Positions 8,974-18,097 of a DNA stretch of 32,520 nt are shown here, one piece after another (the first letter of the stretch is position 1; the number at the start of each line of letters is the position of its first letter). Made by a program: the position numbers and the translations under genes. The notes below the pieces were generated by a model. That model did not search any database. It was not told the DNA's origin and saw only the letters and a program-made list of their open reading frames with translations. This DNA is from DATFMH01 sp035267045 (GTDB lineage Bacteria; Bacteroidota; Rhodothermia; Balneolales; DATFMH01): contig DATFMH010000122.1 in the NCBI GenBank assembly GCA_035267045.1, positions 1 through 32,520 of the forward strand, in the 5' to 3' direction.

Positions 8974-10599
8974 ATGTCTTCAGAGTCAGAAAATGCGACA
9001 ACAGAAACGACTTCAGAAATCGTTGATGAAAGTCGTAAGCGCAGAACATTTGCTATTATCTCACACCCGGATGCCGGTAAAACTACATTAACGGAAAAAT
9101 TGTTGTTGTATGGCGGTGCTATCAGGGAAGCAGGCTCCATCAAACAGCGGAAGGCCAATCATTACGCGGTATCCGACTGGCTGGCTATCGAGCAGGAACG
9201 CGGTATATCCGTCTCCTCTTCGGTACTTCGTTTTGAGGATGAAAATATCAAATACAACCTGCTTGACACACCGGGCCACAAAGACTTTTCGGAAGATACG
9301 TACCGTACGCTCATTGCGGCTGACTCGGCACTTATGGTCATAGACGTAGCTAAAGGCGTTGAGGAACAGACAGAGAAATTATTCGAGGTTTGTAAACTGC
9401 GCAGAACGCCGGTCATCACTTTTGTTAATAAATGCGACCGCCCCGGGATGGACCCGCTGGAAGTGTTGAGTAATATCGAGAATAAACTGGGTATCACAGC
9501 CGTACCGGCCACGTGGCCACTGGGTTACGGTAGTGATTTTGAAGGAGTATATGATCTTATCGGTCAGAAACTCCATCTCTATATTAAATCGAAACATGGT
9601 TCACAAAAGGCCGAAACAGAAGCATTCGACCTGGAAGAGGGGTTGGCCAATACGCATTTGTCTGAATCGGATAAAGAGCAGTTCCGTGAAGAGATTATGC
9701 TTATTGAAGATGAGTTTGCCAATATGGACAAAGAAGCTTATAACGTGGGTGAAGTAACGCCGGTTTTCTTTGGTTCTGCACTTAATAACTTTGGTTTGAA
9801 TATCTTCCTGCAATATTATGCGGATCTCGCTCCGGAACCGCGTCCTTATTCGGATAAAGGGGGCAACGTTTATGGTCTCGATAATGAATTTTCCGGATTC
9901 ATCTTTAAACTGCAGGCGAATATGAATCCGGATCACCGCGATTGTACGGCTTTTGTTCGTGTTGCTTCGGGTGTCTTTGAACGCGGAATGCAGGTGGTTC
10001 ATGAGAAAACGGGTAAATCAGTAAAAATGTCCAATCCCCATACACTCATGGGAGATGACCGTAACCTGCTCGATAAAGCGTACCCTGGTGATATTGTGGC
10101 ACTTTTTAATCCCGGATTCTTTCAAATCGGCGAGACCATTTATCAAAAGCGGGAAGTAAATTACGATGTCATACCATTGTTCACCCCGGAACATTATATG
10201 AAGGCTCGTTCCAAAGATCCCTTCAAGCGCAAACAGTTACGGGAAGGACTCAAACAATTTTCCGAAGAGGGTGTCGTGCATGTTTTTGAAGTACCACATG
10301 GTGTCGGTAACGAATTGTTATTGGGAACCGTTGGTGTGCTGCAGTTTGATGTTGTAAAGCATCGTATGAAAATGGAATATAAAGTAGATATTGATCTGAG
10401 TCCGGTGCCCTATCACACCGCCCGCTGGCTGCGGCACGACGATGAAATCATTAAAAAACTTGGGAGCGCCTATTCCACCGATGTGACTCACGATCTTGAA
10501 GGCAATCCCATCGTATTATTTCACAGTGATTACGCCCTTCGAACAGCCATCGATAAAGTGGGAGAAAAGAACCTGCTCAAATACAAATCTTCGGTGTGA
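8974..10599 (+). CDS. prfC: peptide chain release factor 3 (RF3)
   Basis: RF3 is the GTPase that recycles RF1/RF2 from the ribosome after peptide release. The 541-residue protein has the GTP-binding motifs in order: SHPDAGKTT (about 30-38), RGIS, DTPGHKD, and NKCD. The SIKQRK and DWLAIEQERGIS context is specific to RF3 rather than EF-G. After the G domain come the beta-barrel domains (YSDKGGNVYGLDNEFSGFIFKLQANM and following) and the C-terminal region. Length is close to the usual 525-535, with a short Ser/Thr/Glu-rich N-terminal extension of about 20 residues. It is transcribed alone, and a weak hairpin with a T-run overlaps its stop codon. Confidence 0.97.
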   Translation: MSSESENATTETTSEIVDESRKRRTFAIISHPDAGKTTLTEKLLLYGGAIREAGSIKQRKANHYAVSDWLAIEQERGISVSSSVLRFEDENIKYNLLDTPGHKDFSEDTYRTLIAADSALMVIDVAKGVEEQTEKLFEVCKLRRTPVITFVNKCDRPGMDPLEVLSNIENKLGITAVPATWPLGYGSDFEGVYDLIGQKLHLYIKSKHGSQKAETEAFDLEEGLANTHLSESDKEQFREEIMLIEDEFANMDKEAYNVGEVTPVFFGSALNNFGLNIFLQYYADLAPEPRPYSDKGGNVYGLDNEFSGFIFKLQANMNPDHRDCTAFVRVASGVFERGMQVVHEKTGKSVKMSNPHTLMGDDRNLLDKAYPGDIVALFNPGFFQIGETIYQKREVNYDVIPLFTPEHYMKARSKDPFKRKQLREGLKQFSEEGVVHVFEVPHGVGNELLLGTVGVLQFDVVKHRMKMEYKVDIDLSPVPYHTARWLRHDDEIIKKLGSAYSTDVTHDLEGNPIVLFHSDYALRTAIDKVGEKNLLKYKSSV

Positions 10600-10613
10600 A
10601 TCGAAGTTTTTTT
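10589..10613 (+). terminator. weak intrinsic terminator of prfC
   Basis: A 5-bp stem (CTTCG 10589-10593 / CGAAG 10602-10606) spans the prfC stop codon and is followed immediately by seven T residues (10607-10613). The stem is short, so efficiency is uncertain. Confidence 0.4.
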
Positions 10614-10736
10614 GGGAATCAGGAATGGTTTTCAACGTCTTCCCATGTTCCGGCTCGCACGCCCATGCAGGTAGGTAATCAAACAGAATTAACGGATAAA
10701 GCAAGGCAAATGGTTGTTTTACGGATCTAACGTACG

Positions 10737-11489
10737 TTATTTGGAAGCGTTATTTCCGATCTCTGTGACTTCAAAAATTATTTGTAAATAATTATTTATC
10801 GCCCCGATGGGTTCAAGGGTGATATTAAACGAATTTATAAAATCATCGAATGCTTTGAATTCATGATAGGGAACTACAAATTCGTCAAAAATGATGATAT
10901 CTCCCTTTTTTAGTTTAGGATAAAGGATCGTTAAACAAAAAATAGTGGATGAATACAGATCAGCATCAAGGTGTATGATAGTGGTCCGGTTAACATCGAT
11001 TTGCGGAAGCACATTCAACAAAATATCCTGGAACAATCCTTTTATGAACGATATTCGCTCATCTTTTATATCGGGATATTTTCCTTTCAGGGAAAAAGCG
11101 CCAACTTTATAAGTACCATATTTTTCCGGCAGTCCTTCAAACGTATCAAATCCCCAAAAATTTGAATTGGGATTTATATTATTCTGCGTCCACCACCTCA
11201 TTGAGTTGCCCCTCCCAACACCGAATTCAAGGTAAGTAATTTCCTTATCTCTCAATGACTCCCGGTCAAATAAATAATCATACAATTCAAATCTTTTTTC
11301 ATGAACAACTTTTTTATTGTAAAAGTCGTTTTGCTTTATTTTAGCCCTGTTTTCCTCAATCCAATACGACATTTTTAGTAGATATCCTATGTATATAAAT
11401 AAAGTGGAGATAAATCCAAGGAACCTATGAATCTTAATCCTGATCAGGTATGCTTTAAATTTTTTTATAATAGCAATTTTGTTCATCAA
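10737..11489 (-). CDS. TylF/MycF-like class I SAM-dependent methyltransferase
   Basis: The 250-residue protein has a hydrophobic N-terminal segment (about 22-41) that could anchor it at the membrane. A Rossmann methyltransferase follows, with a SAM-binding loop YLEFGVGRGNSMRWW (about 86-100), WGFDTFEGLP (112-121), and HLDADLYSST (173-182) plus IIIFDEF (198-204). The HLDADLY and FDE motifs are typical of metal-dependent TylF/macrocin-type O-methyltransferases, which act on sugars or small metabolites. The gene is noticeably more AT-rich than its neighbours and stands alone between unrelated genes, so acquisition by transfer is possible. A perfect 12-bp palindrome (10728-10739) overlaps its stop codon. 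The acceptor is unknown. Confidence 0.85.
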   Translation of the reverse strand: MMNKIAIIKKFKAYLIRIKIHRFLGFISTLFIYIGYLLKMSYWIEENRAKIKQNDFYNKKVVHEKRFELYDYLFDRESLRDKEITYLEFGVGRGNSMRWWTQNNINPNSNFWGFDTFEGLPEKYGTYKVGAFSLKGKYPDIKDERISFIKGLFQDILLNVLPQIDVNRTTIIHLDADLYSSTIFCLTILYPKLKKGDIIIFDEFVVPYHEFKAFDDFINSFNITLEPIGAINNYLQIIFEVTEIGNNASK

Positions 11490-11809
11490 AGCTTCTGCAT
11501 AATAGTTGGCAATTATTCAACAAATGGATACTAACCATAAGATCGATTCGTCATACTAAATTTTGTTACAAACAAAAATATTAGAGATAAACATAAGTAT
11601 CTTACATTAAAAGTCGTCAAGGATCTTAACATATATCCCGGATAAAGAATATAATTTTGATTTGACATTTTTCATATATCGATAACTGCTTACCCCCGAT
11701 AAAAAAAGTAACTATAAAAATAATTGGTTATCAGGTTTTTATTACCGATGACCTCTCATGTAAGCTAAAGCGAAGATATTAATTTTAAGATCAAAGTATC
11801 GGTGAGGTC
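11490..11809. other. intergenic region, no gene seen
   Basis: AT-rich spacer between two minus-strand genes. No frame of useful length, tRNA-like fold or strong hairpin was found. It likely contains the promoter of the methyltransferase gene and the 3' end of the metalloprotease transcript. Confidence 0.5.
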
Positions 11810-12643
11810 TTACTTCCCGCCGTTATTTTTCAAATCATTCAGACAGTTCTGATCCAGTTGGGGAATACCGCTGTTTAAGATGTTCTGGACAACATCACTG
11901 GTATTTACATTCCAATACATTAGGCAATTTTGATTATCGCAATGGCCTTTGTGATTGGGATCTTCATGGGGTTTAACCATGGGTGTGCCGATATTGACCA
12001 ATCCGAGAATATGACCGAATTCGTGACGCATCACCGTAGCTTCAAGTTTGGTTCGCGAAGGTTGTCCGATTCCACCGGAATAATTCTGTATATTTTTCTC
12101 GAATAGGACGATTGATGTGTTGAAATACGAAAGCCCCAAAATTTTCGAATTCTGTGTATCCTGATCGGAACTGCCGTCAGCAAAGAAGTAGTAGACCGCA
12201 AGGGTATCCCCTTTGTTATAGATGCTGCGATTATTATCCTCAATATTTTTAATATCGTTCAGGGAATATTGTGCTTTGCCGGGAGCAGGAATCATAGAGA
12301 GGTTAATCGTAATGCCATTTGGCTTATGTAAACGGGCTTCAAGGAACGATTTTAAACTGTCGACCGCAGCCTGTGTTGGCTTGTAATTTCCGGCATAAAG
12401 CATTTGTATGAAAAGTGTACTATGAGAGTCAGCGGATAACAGATCATGCGCTGATTTTCCGACATCTTGCCGGTTGGCCGTAATTCCTGAACTATTTTGA
12501 GAATTATTATTGTTATTATTACTGCTTGTAATACTATCCTGACAACCACTTAATGCCGCAATTGAAAGTAAAAAGAAGATTAATAATAGTTTTGTAAATG
12601 TATTACCGGAATTGTTCATAGTTGATTTCTTAATTAGAGACAA
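11810..12643 (-). CDS. lipoprotein zinc metalloprotease
   Basis: The 277-residue protein starts with a lipoprotein signal ending LSIAALSGC (lipidated Cys34; an alternative start at Met9 would give a more usual signal length), then a Ser/Asn-rich linker. The catalytic region contains RHEFGHILGLVNIGT at 206-220 (zinc ligands His207 and His211, catalytic Glu208) and CLMYW at 240-244, which looks like a metzincin Met-turn. The usual third ligand of HExxHxxGxxH is Asn217 here, so the third zinc ligand must come from elsewhere, such as His226, His231 or His234. This layout resembles the 'membrane metalloprotease' lipoproteins of Bacteroidota. It likely sits in the outer membrane or periplasm; the substrate is unknown. 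Confidence 0.85.
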   Translation of the reverse strand: MSLIKKSTMNNSGNTFTKLLLIFFLLSIAALSGCQDSITSSNNNNNNSQNSSGITANRQDVGKSAHDLLSADSHSTLFIQMLYAGNYKPTQAAVDSLKSFLEARLHKPNGITINLSMIPAPGKAQYSLNDIKNIEDNNRSIYNKGDTLAVYYFFADGSSDQDTQNSKILGLSYFNTSIVLFEKNIQNYSGGIGQPSRTKLEATVMRHEFGHILGLVNIGTPMVKPHEDPNHKGHCDNQNCLMYWNVNTSDVVQNILNSGIPQLDQNCLNDLKNNGGK

Positions 12644-12964
12644 TTATTAACAACTGTTTTAAATGAATAATCATTCGGTTATAAGATTTGCCTGGTTTAT
12701 TGTCGTGAATAGCAATACAAAGTGGTCTGTAGTAGTAGTAGCTGACTATTAATTAATAAATCTAAAGTTAATTTTTCATAAAATGGCTTAAAATGACATA
12801 AATGTAAAGATCCAAACATTTTTTTGTACGATACAAAGCTTTTTAAGGTTATCGGTTAAAAAAGTGCTGTAATATCCTTAAATTGACACGATCAAAAAGT
12901 TATTGAAGAACTTATTATTGAAAAGCAGTTAAATAGTTTTAATTCATAAAAATGGATCAACAAA
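12644..12964. other. divergent promoter region between metalloprotease and lpdA
   Basis: An AT-rich 321-bp spacer between divergent genes that must contain promoters for both. A short trinucleotide run (GTA four times, near 12729-12741) is present. No coding frame or RNA fold is supported, and I could not assign a clear sigma-factor box. Confidence 0.5.
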
Positions 12965-14389
12965 ATGGCGAAAGAATTTGATTTATGTGTTATTGGAACC
13001 GGTCCGGGTGGATATGTTGCAGCGATACGGGCGGCCCAATTAGGTATGAAAACGGCTGTTATTGAGAAGAGAGATCTTGGAGGTGTTTGCTTAAATATCG
13101 GATGTATTCCTACTAAAGCTCTTCTTAAATCGGCTGAGGTAATGGAAACGATGGGTCATGCCGATGAATATGGCCTAAAAGCAGATAATATTTCCGTTGA
13201 CTTCCCTAAAGTCATCAAGCGCAGCCGTAATGTGGCCGATAAAATGAGCAAGGGCGTTCAATTCCTGATGAAAACCAATAAAATTGAGGTTATCAAAGGA
13301 AAAGGAGTTTTTGATTCAGCCAAAGAAGTTAAGGTTCTTGATGACAAGGATAAAGAAGTGGAACGGGTGAAAGCCAAAAACTTTATCGTGGCTACCGGTG
13401 CCCGTGCCCGTCAGCTTCCGGGACTTGAAATCGATGGAGAAACCATTATCGATTATGAACGGGCCATGAAACTGGAAAAACAACCCAAGAAATTGCTCAT
13501 TATCGGTGCCGGTGCAATAGGTGTTGAATTTGCCTATTTCTATCATTCCATCGGTACGGAAGTGACCATAGTTGAGATTCAGAAGAATCTTGTACCTATC
13601 GAAGATGAAGAAATCGGTAAGGAATTAGGTAAGATCTTCAAGAAAAAAGGCATTAAAGCTTTGACAGAAAGCTCGGTTGAGAAAGTAGAGAAGAAAAAAG
13701 GCAAAGTCGAAGCCACGGTCAAAACCAAGAAAGGCACCGAAAAAATCAGTGCTGATGTTGTTTTATCCGCAGTTGGTGTAACCGGCAATGTGGAAGGCAT
13801 TGGCCTTGAAAAAATCGGTGTTAAAGTTGAAAAAGGCGCTATCCAGGTTGATAAAAGCACGTATAAAACCGATGTAGACGGCGTTTATGCCATTGGTGAT
13901 ATCATAGGTGCACCCTGGCTGGCTCACAAAGCCTCTCATGAAGGTATCAACTGTGTTGAAATGTTAGCCGGTGAGAATCCGATTCCAATCAATTATAATA
14001 ATATTCCGGGCTGTACCTATTGTATACCACAGGTTGCATCCGTAGGCTATACCGAGAAAGCAGCAAAAGAAGAAGGATACGATATCCTTGTCGGTAAATT
14101 TCCGTTCTCAGCGAGTGGGAAAGCATCGGCTCTCGGTCATAACGAAGGATTTGTCAAGGTCATCTTCGACAAGAAATACGGAGAATGGCTCGGGTGCCAT
14201 ATGATTGGTCCTGAAGTGACCGAAATGATTGCCGAAGTTGTCGTCGCCCGTGATCTTGAAACAACCGGCCATGAGATTATCAGTGCCGTTCATCCTCACC
14301 CGACACTTTCGGAAACTGTTATGGAAGCTGCTGCGGAAGCTTATAATGTTGGTGTACACCTTGGTACTCCTCCTAAGAATAAGAAATAA
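12965..14389 (+). CDS. lpdA: dihydrolipoyl dehydrogenase (E3)
   Basis: This FAD enzyme reoxidises dihydrolipoamide on 2-oxoacid dehydrogenase and glycine-cleavage complexes, passing electrons to NAD+. The 474-residue protein shows the FAD-binding GTGPGGYVAA (11-20), the redox-active disulfide GGVCLNIGCIPTK (Cys42, Cys47), the NAD-binding GAGAIGVEFAYFY, the second FAD contact YAIGDI, and the interface HPHPTLSE with the catalytic His445/Glu450 pair. Length is standard. It is followed by a strong terminator and then by lipB and lipA, which make and attach the cofactor it acts on. The E1 and E2 subunits are not in this window. Confidence 0.97.
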   Translation: MAKEFDLCVIGTGPGGYVAAIRAAQLGMKTAVIEKRDLGGVCLNIGCIPTKALLKSAEVMETMGHADEYGLKADNISVDFPKVIKRSRNVADKMSKGVQFLMKTNKIEVIKGKGVFDSAKEVKVLDDKDKEVERVKAKNFIVATGARARQLPGLEIDGETIIDYERAMKLEKQPKKLLIIGAGAIGVEFAYFYHSIGTEVTIVEIQKNLVPIEDEEIGKELGKIFKKKGIKALTESSVEKVEKKKGKVEATVKTKKGTEKISADVVLSAVGVTGNVEGIGLEKIGVKVEKGAIQVDKSTYKTDVDGVYAIGDIIGAPWLAHKASHEGINCVEMLAGENPIPINYNNIPGCTYCIPQVASVGYTEKAAKEEGYDILVGKFPFSASGKASALGHNEGFVKVIFDKKYGEWLGCHMIGPEVTEMIAEVVVARDLETTGHEIISAVHPHPTLSETVMEAAAEAYNVGVHLGTPPKNKK

Positions 14390-14410
14390 GTTAGGTTCAC
14401 ATTCGTTATA

Positions 14411-14445
14411 AAACTCCCGGCAAAAGTCCGGGAGTTTATTTTTTT
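14411..14445 (+). terminator. intrinsic terminator after lpdA
   Basis: A perfect 10-bp stem (AAACTCCCGG 14411-14420 / CCGGGAGTTT 14428-14437) with a 7-nt loop is followed by a run rich in T (14439-14445). It separates lpdA from lipB, so the lipoate genes probably have their own promoter or depend on read-through. Confidence 0.9.
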
Positions 14446-14463
14446 ATCCCCTTAGAAAGACCC

Positions 14464-15198
14464 ATGAAGGAGATTAACAGCATTGACTTGGGGAAATCCC
14501 CCTATAGAGAAACCTGGGACCTTCAGGCTGCCATTCAAAAACGGTTGATTGACGAGAAACTGGCGGTCCGTAAAGGAGTGTTCGAAGGTGAACGAAGTCA
14601 TGATGTACTTATGTTTGTAGAACACCCGCATGTGTATACATTGGGTAAAAGCGGCGATCCGGCACATTTGTTAAAAGATGAACAGGAATTGGCCGGGATG
14701 AATGCGACATATGTTAAGACAAATCGCGGTGGTGATATAACATACCATGGTCCCGGACAAATAGTCGGTTATCCGATTATAGATCTGGATCGTTATTTCA
14801 CGGATATCCATAAGTATATGAGATCTCTCGAAGAGGTCATCATTCGTGTTTGTAGTGATTATGGAATTGATGCCGGCCGTATACAGGGTTTGACCGGAAC
14901 ATGGGTCGGTAATTCAAAAATCTGTGCAATGGGTGTTAAATGTTCCCGATGGGTAACCATGCACGGTTTTGCGTTAAATGTTAAAACCAATTTGAAATAT
15001 TTTAACAATATAATTCCATGCGGTATAGCAGATAAAGGGGTTACAAGCCTTGAACTTCTGCTCGGCAGGGAAATTGCCATGGACGACGTAAAACAGCGAA
15101 TTCAGAAACATTTCGGAGCCGTTTTCGGAGCCAAAGTCATACCGGTTGATTCTTTGCCCGAATTTGAGAGAGAATTTGCATATTTTAAAGATAAATGA
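14464..15198 (+). CDS. lipB: lipoyl(octanoyl) transferase
   Basis: LipB moves octanoyl groups from acyl carrier protein to the lipoyl domains of E2 and GcvH proteins. The 244-residue protein has the family signature RGGDITYHGPGQIVGYPIID (88-107) and the catalytic pair Lys152 (SKICAMGVK) and Cys186 (IIPCGI). The 34-residue spacing between them is the same as in the characterised mycobacterial LipB. The N-terminus contains EHPHVYTLGKSG. It is followed within about 100 bp by lipA, which inserts the sulfurs into the octanoyl group, so the two likely share a transcript. Confidence 0.96.
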   Translation: MKEINSIDLGKSPYRETWDLQAAIQKRLIDEKLAVRKGVFEGERSHDVLMFVEHPHVYTLGKSGDPAHLLKDEQELAGMNATYVKTNRGGDITYHGPGQIVGYPIIDLDRYFTDIHKYMRSLEEVIIRVCSDYGIDAGRIQGLTGTWVGNSKICAMGVKCSRWVTMHGFALNVKTNLKYFNNIIPCGIADKGVTSLELLLGREIAMDDVKQRIQKHFGAVFGAKVIPVDSLPEFEREFAYFKDK

Positions 15199-15295
15199 AT
15201 CTGGTTACCTTGTAGTAAATAAAGAATTTTATACGGAAATTATTAACGGTACCGGTTCAAAAGAAAATTTTATATTAGAAAGAGATTGTAAAAAG

Positions 15296-16180
15296 ATGAG
15301 TAACAATGTAGATGTTGCAGATCAACCAACAAAAGATCGCAATAATAAGCGGCCCGACTGGCTGCGCGTGAAGCTTCCGTCCGGTAAAAAATTCCGGGAT
15401 ATTGCCGATATCATTCAGGAGAAATCTCTGAATACAGTATGTTCGGAAGCCCGTTGTCCGAATATGGGTGAATGCTGGGGAGCAGGAACGGCGACCTTTA
15501 TGATTTTAGGCGATGTTTGTACCCGCTCTTGTGGCTTTTGCGCCATAAAAACGGGTCGCCCCATAAAAGGACTCGATTGGGATGAGCCCCGTAGAGTTGC
15601 CAAAGCCGCCGGCCAGATGGAGCTTAAACATGTTGTACTAACTTCCGTGAATCGTGATGAACGTAAAGATGGCGGCGCTCCGATATTTGCTGAGACCATA
15701 CGACGGTTAAGAGAAGAAATACCGGGTGTAACGATTGAAGTTCTGATTCCCGATTTTCGCGGAATATGGGATGCTTTACAAATAGTTATCGATGAACGTC
15801 CCGATGTACTAAATCACAATTTGGAAACAGTTCCTCGTTTGTATCGCAAAGTACGGCCACAGGCAAAATATCAACGGTCGCTGGAATTGCTTCAACGCTG
15901 TAAAGAACAGGGATTACGTACAAAGACCGGTATCATGGTTGGATTAGGAGAGACTCAGGAAGAAGTTTTTGAATTAATGGACGACGTCGTAGATATTGAT
16001 CTCAACGTTTTGACCATCGGACAATATATGCAACCGACCAAAATGCACCTTGATGTTCAGGAATGGGTACATCCTGATATTTTTGCCAAATATAAAGAAG
16101 TTGGCGAAACAAAGGGTATCGAACATGTGGAAAGCGGACCCCTGGTACGGTCTTCTTACCATGCTGAGCGGCATGTATGA
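15296..16180 (+). CDS. lipA: lipoyl synthase
   Basis: LipA is a radical-SAM enzyme that inserts two sulfur atoms into protein-bound octanoyl chains. Both iron-sulfur sites are present: the auxiliary cluster CSEARCPNMGEC (Cys49, 54, 60) and the radical-SAM CxxxCxxC, CTRSCGFC (Cys75, 79, 82). The conserved C-terminal RSSYHAE is also present. The frame is open upstream to 15146, inside lipB, but I chose the ATG at 15296. It gives a 294-residue protein of normal family length, starting MSNNVDVADQPTK shortly before the conserved RPDWLRVKLPSG, and A/G-rich sequence precedes it. It lies downstream of lipB on the same strand. Confidence 0.95.
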   Translation: MSNNVDVADQPTKDRNNKRPDWLRVKLPSGKKFRDIADIIQEKSLNTVCSEARCPNMGECWGAGTATFMILGDVCTRSCGFCAIKTGRPIKGLDWDEPRRVAKAAGQMELKHVVLTSVNRDERKDGGAPIFAETIRRLREEIPGVTIEVLIPDFRGIWDALQIVIDERPDVLNHNLETVPRLYRKVRPQAKYQRSLELLQRCKEQGLRTKTGIMVGLGETQEEVFELMDDVVDIDLNVLTIGQYMQPTKMHLDVQEWVHPDIFAKYKEVGETKGIEHVESGPLVRSSYHAERHV

Positions 16181-16310
16181 CGTAGATATTATACTTGATA
16201 CAATTTAGTAAATAATTGTATTCTGTAACCGGGTTGGTGGCATATTGTTTGTTGTTTTCTATATTCCAAGGTACGGCAATCAAATAGTCATTTACTAAAC
16301 CATTGAAGCA

Positions 16311-17000
16311 GTGTTATCATTTATTATAATAATTGTATTAAGTTATCTCCTGGGGTCTATTCCAACCTCTGTATGGGTGGGTAAAATTTATAAAGGTATA
16401 GATATTCGTGAGCACGGAAGTGGTAATCCGGGTGCTACGAATACCTTTCGCATGCTGGGCTGGAAAGCCGGTGTAGTAGTCGCAATAATCGATCTTTCAA
16501 AAGGATTTGTTGCCGCCTATTTCATAAGCCAGATTGGCTATCATTTTGGTGATTTGCCCATGCAGTACGGTGTTTGGCATACCGATATATTCATGCGTAT
16601 CGTAGCCGGTGTATCAGCAGTGATAGGACACATGTTTCCGTTATATGCCAATTTCAAAGGTGGCAAAGGCGTTATTACGGCAGCCGGTATGCTTTACGGT
16701 ATTGAACCCATATCCATCAGCGTGGTTTTAGTGATATTCTTAATCGTGTTGATAAGCTTTAGGTATGTTTCACTGGCATCTATTGTCGCTTCATTCTGCT
16801 ATCCATTAGTGGTACTGTTAATGAAATATCAATTTGGATTCAGAATAGACGGAAGCCATATCATATTTGCATCACTGGTAGCGCTTGCTATAATAATTAA
16901 GCATATTCCGAATATTAAGAGACTATTCAACGGTAACGAGAATCGTATAAGATCGTTTAAACCGGCCAAAGGCCGATTAAATAAGGAACAGACAACGTGA
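16311..17000 (+). CDS. plsY: glycerol-3-phosphate acyltransferase PlsY
   Basis: PlsY transfers an acyl group from acyl-phosphate to glycerol-3-phosphate, the first step of phospholipid synthesis, in the inner membrane. The 229-residue protein is polytopic and has the three cytoplasmic motifs: SYLLGSIPTSVWVGK (11-25), GSGNPGATNTFRMLG (36-50), and GHMFPLYANFKGGKGV (106-121), with SLASIVASF later. The start is GTG at 16311; no better ATG is in frame nearby. It is somewhat longer than the usual ~200 residues because of a basic C-terminal tail. Its stop overlaps the gpsA start (GTGA), so the enzyme and the supplier of its substrate are translationally coupled. Confidence 0.95.
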   Translation: MLSFIIIIVLSYLLGSIPTSVWVGKIYKGIDIREHGSGNPGATNTFRMLGWKAGVVVAIIDLSKGFVAAYFISQIGYHFGDLPMQYGVWHTDIFMRIVAGVSAVIGHMFPLYANFKGGKGVITAAGMLYGIEPISISVVLVIFLIVLISFRYVSLASIVASFCYPLVVLLMKYQFGFRIDGSHIIFASLVALAIIIKHIPNIKRLFNGNENRIRSFKPAKGRLNKEQTT

Positions 17001-18004
17001 ATGTAACGGTAATTGGTGCTGGTAGCTGGGGAACAGCATTATCTATGGTTTTGGCACGTGCCGGACACGATGTCAAGATATGGGCACGTGAACCTGAAAT
17101 CGCTTATAGAATTAATAATTTCCATGAGAATGGTACGTACCTCGAAGGTATCACATTATCGGATGCTATTAAAAGCTATACAGATCTGAAAGAATGTCTG
17201 CACGATCGTGATATCATTGTGTTTGCCACCCCTTCTCATACCATGCGTGAGGTAGCTAAACGGGCTTTGCCACACCTGGGCGGTAATGAGATCGTTGTAA
17301 GTGTTTCGAAGGGTATTGAGAACGATACATTTCTCACCATGTCACAGGTTTTGGTTGAAGTCCTTAAAGATAAGATTATTGAAGATCATATCGGGGTATT
17401 ATACGGACCAAGTCATGCAGAGGAAGTTTGTAGATTTAAACCGACATTAATTGTTTCAACAGCTTATTCACGCCGGACCGCACAATTGATTCAGCGGACA
17501 TTCATGACCCCAATGTTCCGGGTGTATGTCAATTATGATATTCTGGGTGTTGAGATCGCGGGTTCAGTTAAAAATGTCATAGCTATCGCAGCTGGTATTG
17601 TAGATGGAGCTGATTTTGGTGATAATGCCAAGGCGGCCCTTTTGACACGCGGGATGTCCGAAATTCGAAGGCTGGGAACACGCCTGGGAGCATCACAGGA
17701 AACATTCTCGGGCCTGGCCGGCATCGGTGATTTAATTGTAACATGCACGAGTGAACACAGCCGGAATAGATATGTCGGATACCATATCGGCAGAGGTGAA
17801 CGTTTAAATGATATCATATCCCGAATGAATATGATCGCTGAAGGTGTAAAAACTACAAAATCGGTGTATTTCTGGGGTAAAAGTTTACATGTGGATATGC
17901 CCATCACAGAAGCCGTCTACAGGATCCTTTTCGAAGATGTGGATCCCAAAGACGCCGTTTATGAGTTGATGACGCGTAATCCCAAAGAAGAAATATTATC
18001 GTAA
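16997..18004 (+). CDS. gpsA: glycerol-3-phosphate dehydrogenase [NAD(P)+]
   Basis: GpsA reduces dihydroxyacetone phosphate to glycerol-3-phosphate, the backbone used by PlsY. The 335-residue protein begins with a Rossmann motif VIGAGSWGTAL (5-15). It contains SVSKGIE (Lys105), YGPSHAEEV (136-144) and the catalytic-lysine motif GSVKNVIAIAAGI (Lys192), and ends with the helical substrate-binding domain (GLAGIGDLIVTCTSEHSRN, TEAVY). Length is normal. The start is a GTG whose last two bases are part of the plsY stop (GTGA overlap), which fits translational coupling. Confidence 0.97.
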   Translation: MNVTVIGAGSWGTALSMVLARAGHDVKIWAREPEIAYRINNFHENGTYLEGITLSDAIKSYTDLKECLHDRDIIVFATPSHTMREVAKRALPHLGGNEIVVSVSKGIENDTFLTMSQVLVEVLKDKIIEDHIGVLYGPSHAEEVCRFKPTLIVSTAYSRRTAQLIQRTFMTPMFRVYVNYDILGVEIAGSVKNVIAIAAGIVDGADFGDNAKAALLTRGMSEIRRLGTRLGASQETFSGLAGIGDLIVTCTSEHSRNRYVGYHIGRGERLNDIISRMNMIAEGVKTTKSVYFWGKSLHVDMPITEAVYRILFEDVDPKDAVYELMTRNPKEEILS

Positions 18005-18097
18005 TCCTGTTTATGGATTCTTACGGTTAGATTATAGCAACAATCGTTTGATAGTTATTAAATCATTGGAAATTTCAACGATTAATACCTACTTGCC

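Noticed and set aside
11744..11810. GACCTC/GAGGTC elements as a terminator of the metalloprotease gene
   Set aside because: The two halves cannot pair as one continuous stem because their sub-blocks are in the wrong order, and no T-run follows.
13579..13860. Antisense open frame inside lpdA (and similar antisense frames inside arcA, prfC, gpsA, recJ and lysC)
   Set aside because: Each lies fully within a strongly supported gene, has low-complexity Ser/Thr/Ile composition, and has no family motif.
15146..15295. Longer lipA start at 15146
   Set aside because: It would overlap lipB by 53 bp and add 50 residues not typical of the family; ATG 15296 gives the normal length.
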